A stretch of DNA of 64,000 nucleotides, taken from Variovorax sp. PAMC26660. GTDB lineage: Bacteria > Pseudomonadota > Gammaproteobacteria > Burkholderiales > Burkholderiaceae_C. This document shows, piece after piece, positions 1 to 8,467 of this stretch. How positions within the stretch are numbered: the first letter of the stretch is position 1; every line of letters begins with the position of its first letter. The stretch lies in NCBI RefSeq assembly GCF_014302995.1, contig NZ_CP060295.1, positions 2,591,001 through 2,655,000 of the forward strand, in the 5' to 3' direction. A program made the translations under genes and the position numbers. The notes beneath the pieces are model-generated. The model did no database searches and was not told the origin of the DNA. It saw nothing but the letters and a program-made list of their open reading frames with translations.

Positions 1-102
1 ACCTATGTGATTCCGGGGCCAGGCTATGTGTGGCACTACCACGTCCACCACGGCTGGGGCTGGTATCACCCCCACTACGGCTGGCATCGCGGCTGGCACT
101 GA
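1..102 (+). CDS. C-terminal end of a His/Trp/Gly-rich protein (partial)
   Basis: This is an open frame running in from the left edge and ending with TGA at 100-102, so only the last 33 residues are visible. The tail is made almost entirely of Gly, His, Trp and Tyr, with repeated HxH and HYHxHH clusters and GW pairs. Such tails occur on small secreted or cell-envelope proteins of Burkholderiales and could bind metal ions, but no domain can be named from this fragment. The next gene starts 38 bases downstream on the same strand. Confidence 0.6.
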   Translation, partial: TYVIPGPGYVWHYHVHHGWGWYHPHYGWHRGWH

Positions 103-140
103 TCCATTGCGCGCCTGTCTTCCTGTCGACAGAGACACAC

Positions 141-350
141 ATGGACCCGAGATCCGTCATTCTTGTGCTCGGCCTTGCCTGGCTGGCGTCGGTCGGGCCG
201 CTGCCCGCACCGGCGTTCGCGTATGTCGCGCCTGGCATCGCCCTCCAGCCGCTGCCGACCTTGCGGGCCGCCGCCGCCGGTCGCACGCAGGGACAACGCG
301 AGGCGAAGGCACAGAATCTCCTTCGCGGGCAGCAGGAGCTTCAGCATTGA
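141..350 (+). CDS. Small secreted hypothetical protein (69 aa)
   Basis: The protein has an N-terminal signal peptide: a charged start (MDPR), a hydrophobic stretch at residues 5-20, and an AFA site near residue 27 that fits signal peptidase I. The mature part is short, about 40 residues, basic and Ala/Arg/Gln-rich, with no recognised domain. It ends 48 bases before the ECF sigma gene and may be co-transcribed with it. The ATG at 141 was chosen because it puts the signal peptide at the extreme N-terminus. The function is unknown. Confidence 0.5.
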   Translation: MDPRSVILVLGLAWLASVGPLPAPAFAYVAPGIALQPLPTLRAAAAGRTQGQREAKAQNLLRGQQELQH

Positions 351-398
351 AACCGGCAACCGCCGCGGAGCGTTCCGACCCACAACCGGCTTTGTCCA

Positions 399-962
399 GT
401 GGCTGATTCAGACCCAGACGACCTCGACGAGGATTTGCTGCAGCGCCTCGGCCGCAACGAGCCGCAGGCGGCGCGCGAGCTGGTCATCCGCAAGTTGCCG
501 CGCCTGCTGGCGCTGGCCCAGCGTCTGCTCGGACGGCGCGGCGAAGCCGAAGAGGTGACGCAGGAGGCGTTCGTGCGCATCTGGAAGCAGGCCCCCAAGT
601 GGCGCCGCGGGGAAGCCCACTTCGATACCTGGCTGCATCGCGTCGTGCTCAACCTCTGCTACGACCGGTTGCGCACAGGCGCTGCCCGCCACGAGCAGGC
701 CGTGGATGAGCCGCCAGACCATGCAGACGCAGCGCCCACGCCGGAACAGCACTGGGGCCATGCGCAGCGCGACCAGCGTGTCGCATCCGCGCTGGCGCGG
801 CTGCCTGCCCGCCAACGCGAAGCCATCGTGCTTCAGTACTACCAGGAACTGTCTCATGCGGACATCTGCAAGCTCATGTGCATTTCTATCGATGCGCTCG
901 AGAGCCTGCTCGCGCGTGCGCGCCGCAACCTGCGCGCAGAACTGATGGAGGCCCAGCCATGA
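399..962 (+). CDS. ECF RNA polymerase sigma factor
   Basis: This is a 187-residue extracytoplasmic-function sigma-70 factor. Region 2 spans about residues 25-95 and includes the EAEEVTQEAFVRIWK and FDTWLHRVVLNLCYDRLR segments. Region 4 spans about residues 128-180 and holds the helix-turn-helix LPARQREAIVLQYY...ISIDALESLLARARRNLR. The start is the GTG at 399. The stop overlaps the next gene in an ATGA arrangement, so translation is probably coupled. The two downstream genes look like a membrane anti-sigma and a periplasmic sensor, which suggests an envelope-stress or metal-responsive cassette. The target regulon cannot be read from the sequence. Confidence 0.9.
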   Translation: MADSDPDDLDEDLLQRLGRNEPQAARELVIRKLPRLLALAQRLLGRRGEAEEVTQEAFVRIWKQAPKWRRGEAHFDTWLHRVVLNLCYDRLRTGAARHEQAVDEPPDHADAAPTPEQHWGHAQRDQRVASALARLPARQREAIVLQYYQELSHADICKLMCISIDALESLLARARRNLRAELMEAQP

Positions 963-1405
963 CACCCGAACGCTTTGAAGAACTTGCCGACGCCTGGGGT
1001 GCCGAGCTACGCCGCTGGCCCGACGCCGAGCGTGCGGATGCGCAGGCGCTGCTCGAACGCGACGCCTCGGCCAGGGTGGTCCTTGCGCGCGCCGCCGAAC
1101 TCGATTCGATGCTGGACGCCAGCGTCGTCGCATCGCCTGCTGCTGCGCTGATCCAGGCCGCGCTGGCCGGCGCGCCCGGTCAGGGCGTGAAGCGCGGGCG
1201 CACCGGCCAGCGCCGTACCGGATGGTGGTGGCCCGGCACATGGGCCGCGGGTGTCGGCCTTGTCGGCGCCGCCGCCGCCGGCGCGCTGGTGTTCGGCCTG
1301 GCCCTGTCGGTCATCGTGCCCCCGGGGCGATCGACGGGAATGGACAGGGACTGGGCCGCCACGACTTTCGATGCCGGCAACACGGCAGACTGGAGCGACG
1401 AGTGA
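959..1405 (+). CDS. Membrane-anchored anti-sigma candidate
   Basis: A 148-residue protein with a cytoplasmic N-terminal half (residues 1-90, acidic, helical, opening MTPERFEELADAWGAELRRWP) and one hydrophobic segment at about residues 98-120, followed by a short periplasmic tail. Position, size and topology fit an anti-sigma factor for the ECF sigma gene that it overlaps by 4 bases. There is no zinc-binding HxxxCxxC anti-sigma motif, so the role is inferred from context. The ATG at 959 is favoured by the ATGA overlap. It also overlaps the next gene (GTGA). Confidence 0.65.
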   Translation: MTPERFEELADAWGAELRRWPDAERADAQALLERDASARVVLARAAELDSMLDASVVASPAAALIQAALAGAPGQGVKRGRTGQRRTGWWWPGTWAAGVGLVGAAAAGALVFGLALSVIVPPGRSTGMDRDWAATTFDAGNTADWSDE

Positions 1406-1929
1406 ACGACGAACGACCCAAGCGCGGGATCAACTGGACGTTGATGTCCGTCCTGCTCAACGTATTCCTTGCCGGCGGCATCGCAAGCAGTGCCTGGTAT
1501 CTGTGGAGCAGCAGCCAGCACGCGCAGCACCATGACAGGCCGGCCGCGCAGGCGACGGCGGGCGGCACGGGGCCGGTCAAGCCGCGCAGCCTGCCGGCCG
1601 CCGCCGACAACCTGTCGCCCGCGCAGCGCCAGGCATTCCGAAGCGGCTTGCATGAAGTGCTGCGCGACAACGCCGGGCTGACACGGTCCAGCCATGAAGG
1701 TCGGCTGGAGGCCGCGCGCCTGCTGGCTGCGCCCGTGCTCGACCGCGCGGCGATCGATGGCGCGCTGGCGCGCACCCGCGCCGCCGACATCGAGCAGCGC
1801 GAACGGATCGAGGCCTACGTGATGGCCTACGCGGCCACGCTGCCGCCAGCGGACCGCGAGAGCTTTGCGCAGGCACTGCCCGGGCTGCAGGGGCCCTTCC
1901 ATGTGACTGCGCCGCGAGCCAAGCCTTGA
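1402..1929 (+). CDS. Periplasmic heavy-metal sensor / Metal_resist-like protein
   Basis: A 175-residue protein with an N-terminal membrane anchor (about residues 12-33) and a long helical periplasmic part. It carries two similar helical segments, LSPAQRQAFRSGL near residue 70 and LPPADRESFAQAL near residue 150. This layout matches the Spy/CnrX/ZraP-like heavy-metal-resistance sensor group (Metal_resist), in which Lx[PT]-type helices form a dimeric four-helix fold. The GTG start at 1402 overlaps the preceding stop. In the known cnr system CnrX, CnrY and CnrH are sensor, anti-sigma and sigma; this cassette has the same three parts. The ligand is unknown and obvious His clusters are missing. Confidence 0.65.
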   Translation: MNDERPKRGINWTLMSVLLNVFLAGGIASSAWYLWSSSQHAQHHDRPAAQATAGGTGPVKPRSLPAAADNLSPAQRQAFRSGLHEVLRDNAGLTRSSHEGRLEAARLLAAPVLDRAAIDGALARTRAADIEQRERIEAYVMAYAATLPPADRESFAQALPGLQGPFHVTAPRAKP

Positions 1930-1947
1930 CCGCTCCGACGAAGGCGT

Positions 1948-2658
1948 TCAGCGCGCGTCGTGAAAGATGATGCCCAGCGTGTGCCTGCGTCCCGAGCGCA
2001 GGCGGCTCACGCCGTGGCGCATCGTCACGCGGTAGCTGCCGCGCGTGCCCGCCACCGGCCGCTGGTTGACCGCGAAGATCACCGCCTCGCCCTGCGCGAG
2101 CGACACCACCTCCGCGCGCGACTGCATGCGCGGCCGCTGCTCGGTCAGCACGAATTCGCCGCCCGTGAAGTCCTCGCGCGGATCGCTCAGCAGCACGGTG
2201 AGCTGCAGCGGAAACTGCAGGTCGCCGTACAGATCCTGGTGCAGGCAGTTGTAGTCGCCCTCGTCGTAGCGCAGCAGCAGCGGGGTGGGGCGCAACTGGC
2301 CTGCCGCATGGCAGCGCGCGAGGTACGCGGCGTGGTCCGGCGGGAAGTCGGCTGGCTGGCCCATCGCCGTCGCCCAGGCGTTGGCCAGCGGCGCGAGCCG
2401 TTCGTACAAGGCACCGCGCCATCCGGCGAGCAGCGGCGGCAGCGGGTTCGCGAAGTACTGGTACTCGCCCTGGCCGAAGCCGTGGCGCTGCATGACCACA
2501 CGGCTGCGAAAGTGCGTGGGCTGGTCGTACATCGCCGCGAGCGCGGCGCATTCCTTCGGCGTGAACAGCCGGCCGGTGGTGGCGCAGCCACGGGTGGCGA
2601 GTTCGGTCTCGATGCGGGGCCAGTCGAGGGCCTCGATGTGGGAAGCGGGGGATGTCAT
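1948..2658 (-). CDS. 2OG-Fe(II) oxygenase family protein
   Basis: A 236-residue protein of the prolyl-4-hydroxylase/AlkB-like 2-oxoglutarate and Fe(II)-dependent dioxygenase fold. The iron-binding HxD is visible in YNCLHQDLYGD (about residues 137-146), the distal His in TMRHGVS near residue 217, and the 2-oxoglutarate-binding Arg follows in the RRHTLGIIF region. It probably oxidises a protein side chain or small substrate; the substrate cannot be told. It is convergent with the metal-sensor cassette and divergent from the zeta-toxin-like pair, with its own start at an ATG followed by TSPASH. Confidence 0.85.
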   Translation of the reverse strand: MTSPASHIEALDWPRIETELATRGCATTGRLFTPKECAALAAMYDQPTHFRSRVVMQRHGFGQGEYQYFANPLPPLLAGWRGALYERLAPLANAWATAMGQPADFPPDHAAYLARCHAAGQLRPTPLLLRYDEGDYNCLHQDLYGDLQFPLQLTVLLSDPREDFTGGEFVLTEQRPRMQSRAEVVSLAQGEAVIFAVNQRPVAGTRGSYRVTMRHGVSRLRSGRRHTLGIIFHDAR

Positions 2659-2769
2659 GGCGGCAGTGTCTCGTCTTCGCGCGTGTGCGGCTCGCCGTTT
2701 CCGGACGCGGGTTTCGGGATGCTCCCGGGCGCCTTCGTCCTGTCCGCGGTTTTGAGCGATCATTCGACC

Positions 2770-3117
2770 ATGGCACAAGCAAAAACCACCGCGCGCGAAA
2801 GCTCGAAAGGACAACTGGTCCAGGGCCGATCGGTTGCGACGCTGGGGCGCGGCATGGAACTGGTCAAGGTCGGCAAGGCGCCTCGCGCTGTTGTCCGCCC
2901 GGAGGACAACACGACGGTGCTGCTGAAGAAGGCAGCCCGCGCGCTGAACAAGCCCGGTATCGACCGGGCGGTCGTTTTTCGCGGACCCAACGCAGCCAAG
3001 ATATTCGCCTATTACGCCTACCCGCAAGATCCCACCCAGGTCGTTCGTGAGGCGGCCGACGGCACCAAGGTCGTCGGCCGGCTGGTCGAAGGCAGGTTTC
3101 GCGCGAGCAAGGCGTGA
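2770..3117 (+). CDS. Small protein paired with a zeta-like kinase; candidate antitoxin
   Basis: A 115-residue basic protein with no signal peptide. It has a conserved-looking core (GRGMELVKVGKAPRAVVRPED, then RAVVFRGPNAAKIFAYYAYP) and no domain that can be named. Its stop overlaps the GTG of the following zeta-toxin-like kinase by 4 bases, the usual layout of toxin-antitoxin pairs and of kinase-adaptor pairs. The antitoxin role is inferred only from this context. It differs from the classical three-helix epsilon antitoxin. The ATG at 2770 was chosen because upstream codons run antisense to the oxygenase gene. Confidence 0.6.
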   Translation: MAQAKTTARESSKGQLVQGRSVATLGRGMELVKVGKAPRAVVRPEDNTTVLLKKAARALNKPGIDRAVVFRGPNAAKIFAYYAYPQDPTQVVREAADGTKVVGRLVEGRFRASKA

Positions 3118-3908
3118 GCCGCCGTCCTCCCAAGCTCGAGAAGCTCCTCGAACAGACGCAAGGCCCGCGTCCGGTGGCGTTTGTTCTGGCCGGCCACAAC
3201 GGGTCCGGAAAATCCACCCTCTGGTACTCGCGGCTGGCGGCATCGCTCCAGTTGCCGCTGGTCAATGCAGACCGGATGATGATGTCCATCCTGCCGGACG
3301 CAGACCCTCGCACGGGGCACATCCCCGTCTGGGCCCAGCGTCTGCGCGATGACGACGAGAAATGGCAGATCCTGTCCCAGGAAGGCGTGCGCGCCTTCAA
3401 GAGCCTCGTGATGGACCAGCGCATGCCTTTCGCATTCGAGACGGTCTTCTCTCACTGGAAGCCGCTGCCCGGTGGCGGCCATGCGTCGAAGGTCGACGAC
3501 ATCCGTGCCATGCAGGAGGCCGGGTACTTCGTCGTCCTGCTGTTCGTGGGGCTCGTCTCGGTGGACATGTCCGTTTTTCGCGTGAGCACCCGCAAGCAGC
3601 AAGGCGGTCACGATGTGGAGCACAAGAAACTGATCGAGCGCTTTCCCCGCACACAGGCGGCGGTCGGGCATGCGGCGCAAATCGCGAACATGACGCTCAT
3701 GTTCGACAACAGCCGCTCCGAGAAGAACGCCTTCGCGCTGGTGCGGGCACAGGCGAAACGATCGGTCCTGTTCGACGCGCGCGATCCGCAGTTCGATGCG
3801 GACCCGGAGCTGCGGGCCGTATGCGATCCCTGGCTTGAGAAAGTCGCCGGTCCTTTCAAGCCACGGCGCGCCTCTCGGAAAAAGAAGACAGCACCCACGT
3901 TGACCTAG
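3114..3908 (+). CDS. Zeta-toxin-like P-loop kinase
   Basis: A 264-residue P-loop protein of the zeta toxin/AAA_33 kinase group. The Walker A motif GHNGSGKST lies at residues 27-35, followed by the family-typical VNADRMM segment near residue 53. Zeta toxins phosphorylate UDP-N-acetylglucosamine and block cell-wall synthesis, but chromosomal relatives include non-toxic small-molecule kinases, so toxicity is not proven. The C-terminus is basic (RRASRKKK). The GTG start overlaps the preceding small gene. The length is close to that of small zeta-family proteins. Confidence 0.75.
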   Translation: MSRRPPKLEKLLEQTQGPRPVAFVLAGHNGSGKSTLWYSRLAASLQLPLVNADRMMMSILPDADPRTGHIPVWAQRLRDDDEKWQILSQEGVRAFKSLVMDQRMPFAFETVFSHWKPLPGGGHASKVDDIRAMQEAGYFVVLLFVGLVSVDMSVFRVSTRKQQGGHDVEHKKLIERFPRTQAAVGHAAQIANMTLMFDNSRSEKNAFALVRAQAKRSVLFDARDPQFDADPELRAVCDPWLEKVAGPFKPRRASRKKKTAPTLT

Positions 3909-3938
3909 GCCCGCGAACCGCGCGCCGGAAAGCACCTC

Positions 3939-4445
3939 ATGAGCACTTCGCAAAGCGATCGCCAAGACACCGCCAACGGCTGGCAACTCCCCTGGGAAGG
4001 CGGCTGCCGCTGCGGCCAGGTGCGACTGCGCATCACCGCACCGCCGCTGCTGGCCATGGCCTGCCATTGCACCGGCTGCCAGCGCATGAGTGCCAGCGCC
4101 TTCTCGCTGTCATTGGCAATCCCGACGCCGGGCTTCGAAGTGCTGTCGGGCGAGCCCGTGATCGGCGGGTTGCATGGCGACTCGCATCATTTCTTCTGCC
4201 CGCACTGCAAGAGCTGGATGTTCACCCGCACCGAAGGCATGGACCAGTTCGTCAACCTGCGGCCTTCCATGCTCGACCGGCACGAATGGGTGGTGCCGTT
4301 CGTCGAGACCTGGACCGACGAGAAGCTGCCCTGGGCGACGACGCCTGCGGTGCACAGCTTCGGCGCGTTGCCCGATATGGCGGCCTTTCCTGCGCTGATC
4401 CAGGCCTACGCGCAGCAGGGCGCGCGGCCCGGACGCCCCGCCTGA
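3939..4445 (+). CDS. GFA/CENP-V family zinc protein
   Basis: A 168-residue protein of the GFA (glutathione-dependent formaldehyde-activating enzyme/CENP-V) fold. The zinc-binding cysteines are visible in GGCRCGQV (near residues 23-28), the CHCTGCQR cluster (near 46-53) and FFCPHCKSW (near 86-94). Most members lack proven formaldehyde activity and some act as S-thiolyl lyases, so a specific reaction should not be assumed. It follows the zeta-like kinase by 30 bases and is convergent with the LysR gene. Confidence 0.85.
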   Translation: MSTSQSDRQDTANGWQLPWEGGCRCGQVRLRITAPPLLAMACHCTGCQRMSASAFSLSLAIPTPGFEVLSGEPVIGGLHGDSHHFFCPHCKSWMFTRTEGMDQFVNLRPSMLDRHEWVVPFVETWTDEKLPWATTPAVHSFGALPDMAAFPALIQAYAQQGARPGRPA

Positions 4446-4446
4446 T

Positions 4447-5349
4447 TCACCCCTGGCGCGCCTGCGCCAGCAGCCAGTCGCTGAAGAACTTCAGCAGTGG
4501 CCGCTGATCGGCACGCTCCGGCGTCACGAGGTAGTAGTTGCGCTCGCCTGACAGCGGCCGTGGGCACGCCACCACCAACTCGCCGCGTGCCAGTTCGTCG
4601 GCCACCAGCATCGTCGGCATCAGCGCCACGCCCAGGCCGTGCGAGGCAGCGGCGGCCAGGATCGAGAACAGCTCGTAGCGCGGGCCACCGCGCGCATTGG
4701 GCGCATCGATCTGCTGGGCGTCGAACCACTGGCGCCAGCCATCGGGCCGCGTGCTCTGCTGCAGCAGCGGCAACTTCGCGATGGCGGCGGGCGCCACGGC
4801 CTTGCCGCGCGGCAGCAGCGAGGGGCTGCACACCGGCACCACGTCTTCATGCATCAGCAGCAGCGCATGCGTGCCGGCCCAGTTCTCGACCTGCGCGGGC
4901 GTGCCGGCATAGAGCGCGGCATCGAACTCCGCGTCGGCGAAGAGAAAGGGGCGGGTGCGCGTCTCGATGTGCACCACCACGTCGGGCTGCAGCGCCGCAA
5001 AACCCTTCAGTCGCGGCATCAGCCAGCGCGTGGCGAAGGTGGGCACTGCAGCCAGCGACAGCGAGCCGCCTTCGCCCTGGTGCGCCATCGCGTCGAGCGT
5101 GTCGCGCTCCATCGCTTCGAGTCGCTTGGTGATCTGGCGCGCATAGGCCGCGCCGCTCGCGGTGAGCGCCACGCCGTGCCGCGTGCGGCGAAACAGCACC
5201 ACGCCCAGAAAGGCTTCGAGCGTGCCGATCTGGCGCGACACCGCGCTCTGCGTGAGTGCCAGTTCCTGCGCGGCGCGGGTGTAGCTCTCGTGGCGCGCGG
5301 CGGCGTCGAAGCACACGAGGGTTTGCAGGGGTGGGATCTTGCGGCGCAT
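4447..5349 (-). CDS. gcdR: LysR-family regulator, probable glutarate regulator
   Basis: A 300-residue LysR-type regulator. The N-terminal winged helix (residues 6-65) includes SYTRAAQELALTQSAVSRQI, and the rest is the effector-binding domain typical of the GcvA-like subgroup. It is transcribed divergently from glutaryl-CoA dehydrogenase, with 184 bases between the start codons. In pseudomonads and Burkholderiales a LysR protein called GcdR sits in exactly this position and activates gcdH-gcdG in response to glutarate. The symbol is assigned by synteny and is tentative. Confidence 0.8.
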   Translation of the reverse strand: MRRKIPPLQTLVCFDAAARHESYTRAAQELALTQSAVSRQIGTLEAFLGVVLFRRTRHGVALTASGAAYARQITKRLEAMERDTLDAMAHQGEGGSLSLAAVPTFATRWLMPRLKGFAALQPDVVVHIETRTRPFLFADAEFDAALYAGTPAQVENWAGTHALLLMHEDVVPVCSPSLLPRGKAVAPAAIAKLPLLQQSTRPDGWRQWFDAQQIDAPNARGGPRYELFSILAAAASHGLGVALMPTMLVADELARGELVVACPRPLSGERNYYLVTPERADQRPLLKFFSDWLLAQARQG

Positions 5350-5533
5350 GTATGCCTCGGGTGTATGTATGGAGGAGGGGCCTCACCAATGAAGACGCCG
5401 CTCGAACATCCTGCAAGACATTCTACAAATGCATATCTGGGTGCGGATTCATCGTTTGCGCCCGGCTCCCCGCGTGGCTAGGATCGAGGCCATCCCCCTC
5501 TTTTCTCTTTTCCCCTCATTCCGGAGACAGCAC

Positions 5534-6733
5534 ATGGCCGCCAAAGCGCAATTCCACTGGGACGATCCCCTTCTTCTCGACCAGCAACTGACCGACGAAG
5601 AACGCATGATCCGCGACGCGGCCAATGCCTACTGCCAGGAGCGACTGGCGCCCCGCGTCATCGAGGGCTTCCGCAGCGGTGAAACCGACCCGGCGATCTT
5701 TCGTGAAATGGGCGCACTCGGCCTGCTCGGCCCCACGATCCCCGAGCAGTACGGCGGCCCCGGCCTCAACTACGTGGCCTACGGCCTGATCGCCCGCGAA
5801 GTCGAGCGCGTCGATTCGGGCTACCGTTCGATGGCCAGCGTGCAAAGCTCGCTGGTGATGGTGCCGATCTTCGAATTCGGCACCGAAGCGCAAAAGCAGA
5901 AGTACCTGCCCAAGCTCGCCACCGGTGAATGGATCGGCTGCTTCGGCCTGACCGAACCCGACCACGGCTCCGACCCCGGCAGCATGGTCACGCGCGCCAA
6001 GAAGGTGCCGGGCGGCTATTCGCTCAGCGGCGCCAAGATGTGGATCAGCAATTCGCCCATCGCCGACGTGTTCGTGGTGTGGGCCAAGGAAGTCAGCGAA
6101 ACCGGCACTGTCGGCCCGATCCGCGGCTTCGTGCTCGAGAAGGGCATGAAGGGCCTGAGCGCCCCGGCCATCCACGGCAAGGTCGGCCTGCGCGCCAGCA
6201 TCACTGGCGAAATCGTGATGGACGGCGTGTTCTGCCCTGAAGAAAACGCCTTCCCCGAAGTGCAAGGCCTGAAGGGCCCGTTCACCTGCCTGAACAGCGC
6301 CCGCTACGGCATCTCGTGGGGCGCCATCGGTGCCGCCGAAGACTGCTGGCACCGTGCCCGCCAGTACACGCTGGACCGCAAGCAGTTCGGCCGCCCGCTC
6401 GCCGCCAACCAGCTCATCCAGAAGAAGCTGGCCGACATGCAGACCGAGATCACGCTGGGCCTGCAAGGCAGCCTGCGCCTGGGCCGCATGAAGGACGAAG
6501 GCACGGCCTCGGTCGAGATCACCTCGATCATGAAGCGCAACAACTGCGGCAAGGCCCTGGACATCGCCCGCCTGGCGCGCGACATGATGGGCGGCAACGG
6601 CATCAGCGACGAATTCGGCGTGGCGCGACATCTGGTGAACCTCGAAGTGGTCAACACCTACGAAGGCACGCACGACATCCATGCGCTGATCCTGGGCCGT
6701 GCCATCACGGGCATCGCAGCTTTCGCGAACTAA
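5534..6733 (+). CDS. gcdH: Glutaryl-CoA dehydrogenase
   Basis: A 399-residue acyl-CoA dehydrogenase, the normal length for the glutaryl-CoA subfamily. This FAD enzyme oxidises and decarboxylates glutaryl-CoA to crotonyl-CoA in lysine, tryptophan and glutarate breakdown. Subfamily hallmarks are [13 protein letters not shown] (near residue 140), [15 protein letters not shown] (near 257), GNGISDEF and [20 protein letters not shown] at the end, where the Glu of YEGTHD (about E377) is the catalytic base. The ATG at 5534 gives the correct N-terminus. The CoA-transferase follows after 6 bases, so the two form an operon. Confidence 0.95.
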   Translation: MAAKAQFHWDDPLLLDQQLTDEERMIRDAANAYCQERLAPRVIEGFRSGETDPAIFREMGALGLLGPTIPEQYGGPGLNYVAYGLIAREVERVDSGYRSMASVQSSLVMVPIFEFGTEAQKQKYLPKLATGEWIGCFGLTEPDHGSDPGSMVTRAKKVPGGYSLSGAKMWISNSPIADVFVVWAKEVSETGTVGPIRGFVLEKGMKGLSAPAIHGKVGLRASITGEIVMDGVFCPEENAFPEVQGLKGPFTCLNSARYGISWGAIGAAEDCWHRARQYTLDRKQFGRPLAANQLIQKKLADMQTEITLGLQGSLRLGRMKDEGTASVEITSIMKRNNCGKALDIARLARDMMGGNGISDEFGVARHLVNLEVVNTYEGTHDIHALILGRAITGIAAFAN

Positions 6734-6739
6734 GCTCGA

Positions 6740-7978
6740 ATGACCAACAAGCCCGCAGCACTCGACGGCATCAAGGTCCTCGATCTGTCCCGCGTGCTCG
6801 CGGGCCCGTGGTGCACGCAGATCCTCGCGGACCTGGGCGCCGATGTCGTCAAGATCGAACGCCCCGGCGTCGGTGACGACACGCGCACCTGGGGCCCGCC
6901 GTTCATCAAGGACGCGAACGGCAACGACACCGACCAGGCCAGTTACTTCACCGCCTGCAACCGCAACAAGCGCTCGGTCACCATCGACATGGCCACGCCC
7001 GAAGGGCAGGCGCTCTTGAAGCAGATGGCGGCGCAGGCCGACATCGTGGTGGAGAACTTCAAGACCGGCGGCCTCAAGCAATACGGCCTCGACCAGGAAA
7101 GCCTGCGCGCGGCCCACCCGCGCCTCATCTACTGCAGCGTGACCGGCTTCGGCCACGACGGCCCGTATGCCGAGCGCGCGGGCTACGACCTGATGATCCA
7201 GGCCATGACCGGCATGATGAGCATCACCGGTCGCCCCGACGACGTGCCCGGCGGTGGCCCGCTGCGCGTGGGCGTGGCGCTGACCGATCTGTTCACCGGC
7301 GTCTATGCGAGCACCGCGATCCTTGCCGCGCTGCAGGTGCGCGACCGCACCGGCGAAGGCCAGCACATCGACATGGCGCTGCTCGACGTGGGCATGGCCA
7401 TCCTCGCCAACCAGGCGAGCGCATTTCTCAACACCGGCAAGGCGCCGCAGCGCCAGGGCAACAGCCACCCGAGCCTGGCGCCGTACCAGGACTTCCAGAC
7501 GCAAGACGGCTCGATGCTGCTGGCCATCGGCAACAACGGCCAGTTCGCGCGTTTCTGCGAAGCGGCCGGCCACGCCGAATGGGCCGCCGACGCGCGCTTT
7601 GCAACCAACACGCTGCGCGTGAAGCACCGCGAAGTGCTGATCCCCCTGATGCAGGAGGTCACGCGCACGCGCACCACCGCCGCATGGGTCACGCTGCTCG
7701 AAGACAAGGCCGTGCCCTGCGGTCCCATCAACGACATCGCGCAGGCCTTCGACGATGCGCAGGTCAAGTCGCGCGGCTTGGCGGTGACGCTGCCGCGCGA
7801 TGCGGGTGATGGCATTGCCAGCATCACCGGCGTGGCGAGCCCGCTGCGCCTGACGGCCACGCCACCGGTGTTGCGCCATGCACCGCCGGCCCTCGGCCAG
7901 CACACGCAAGAGGTGTTGGCGGAAATGGGCATCGACGCCGCACGCTTCGACGCCCTGCGTTCGGCCGGCGTGGTCTGA
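6740..7978 (+). CDS. gcdG: CaiB/BaiF CoA-transferase, probable succinyl-CoA:glutarate CoA-transferase
   Basis: A 412-residue class III CoA-transferase. The N-terminal LDLSRVLAGPWCTQILADLGADVVKIE is the family signature and Asp150 in the AGYDLMIQ segment fits the catalytic aspartate. It lies 6 bases after gcdH, which is the arrangement of the enzyme that activates glutarate to glutaryl-CoA (SUGCT/GcdG). Together they would convert glutarate to crotonyl-CoA. The glutarate specificity comes from the neighbourhood, not from a residue I can point to. Confidence 0.9.
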   Translation: MTNKPAALDGIKVLDLSRVLAGPWCTQILADLGADVVKIERPGVGDDTRTWGPPFIKDANGNDTDQASYFTACNRNKRSVTIDMATPEGQALLKQMAAQADIVVENFKTGGLKQYGLDQESLRAAHPRLIYCSVTGFGHDGPYAERAGYDLMIQAMTGMMSITGRPDDVPGGGPLRVGVALTDLFTGVYASTAILAALQVRDRTGEGQHIDMALLDVGMAILANQASAFLNTGKAPQRQGNSHPSLAPYQDFQTQDGSMLLAIGNNGQFARFCEAAGHAEWAADARFATNTLRVKHREVLIPLMQEVTRTRTTAAWVTLLEDKAVPCGPINDIAQAFDDAQVKSRGLAVTLPRDAGDGIASITGVASPLRLTATPPVLRHAPPALGQHTQEVLAEMGIDAARFDALRSAGVV

Positions 7979-7988
7979 AGAGGCCGGC

Positions 7989-8417
7989 ATGACAAGCCCG
8001 ATGCGCCCGCCGTTCTTGGTGTTGCGCATCGACCATGTCGTGCTGCGCGTGAAGGACATCGAACGCGCGATCGCCTTCTACCGCGACGTGCTGGGCTGCG
8101 AAGTCGAGAAGCGCCGCGATGACCTGGGGCTCGTGCACCTGCGTGCGGGGTCGAGCCTGATCGACCTTGTCACGCCCGATGGGCCGCTGGGAAAGCAGGG
8201 CGGCGCATTGGCAGGTGCAGAAGGCCGCAATGTCGATCACCTTTGCCTGCGCATCGAGCCTTTCGACGAGGCGGCGCTTCGTACGCTGATGGCGCAGCAC
8301 GGCGTGCCGGTGCATGGCGAGGTGCAGAACAACTTCGGCGCCGAAGGCAATGGCCCTTCGATGTACATCACCGATCCGGACGGCAACAGCGTCGAGCTCA
8401 AAGGGCCGGCTGGCTGA
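7989..8417 (+). CDS. VOC-family (glyoxalase/bleomycin-resistance fold) protein
   Basis: A 142-residue vicinal-oxygen-chelate protein with two beta-alpha-beta-beta-beta units. The metal-site candidates are His in RIDHVVLRV (near residue 16), His in NVDHLCLRI (near 84) and Glu in DPDGNSVELKG (near 136). It starts 10 bases after the CoA-transferase and is probably the third gene of the glutarate operon. The substrate is unknown. Repeat element 1 begins about 50 bases after its stop. Confidence 0.85.
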   Translation: MTSPMRPPFLVLRIDHVVLRVKDIERAIAFYRDVLGCEVEKRRDDLGLVHLRAGSSLIDLVTPDGPLGKQGGALAGAEGRNVDHLCLRIEPFDEAALRTLMAQHGVPVHGEVQNNFGAEGNGPSMYITDPDGNSVELKGPAG

Positions 8418-8467
8418 GTTCGTGTTTCCTGCATGACGCGCTTTGCGGGGTGTTTTAAGTGCTGTTG

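Noticed and set aside
27..406. Alternative overlapping open frames at the left edge
   Set aside because: The partial His/Trp-rich reading frame and the signal-peptide protein at 141 explain the region better. The alternatives are Arg/Ala/Thr-rich with no start signals.
5516..8059. An 847-codon open frame on the minus strand
   Set aside because: It is antisense to gcdH and the CoA-transferase, both of which match known families over their full length. Its translation is Arg/His/Ala-rich with no domain, as expected of a high-GC shadow frame.
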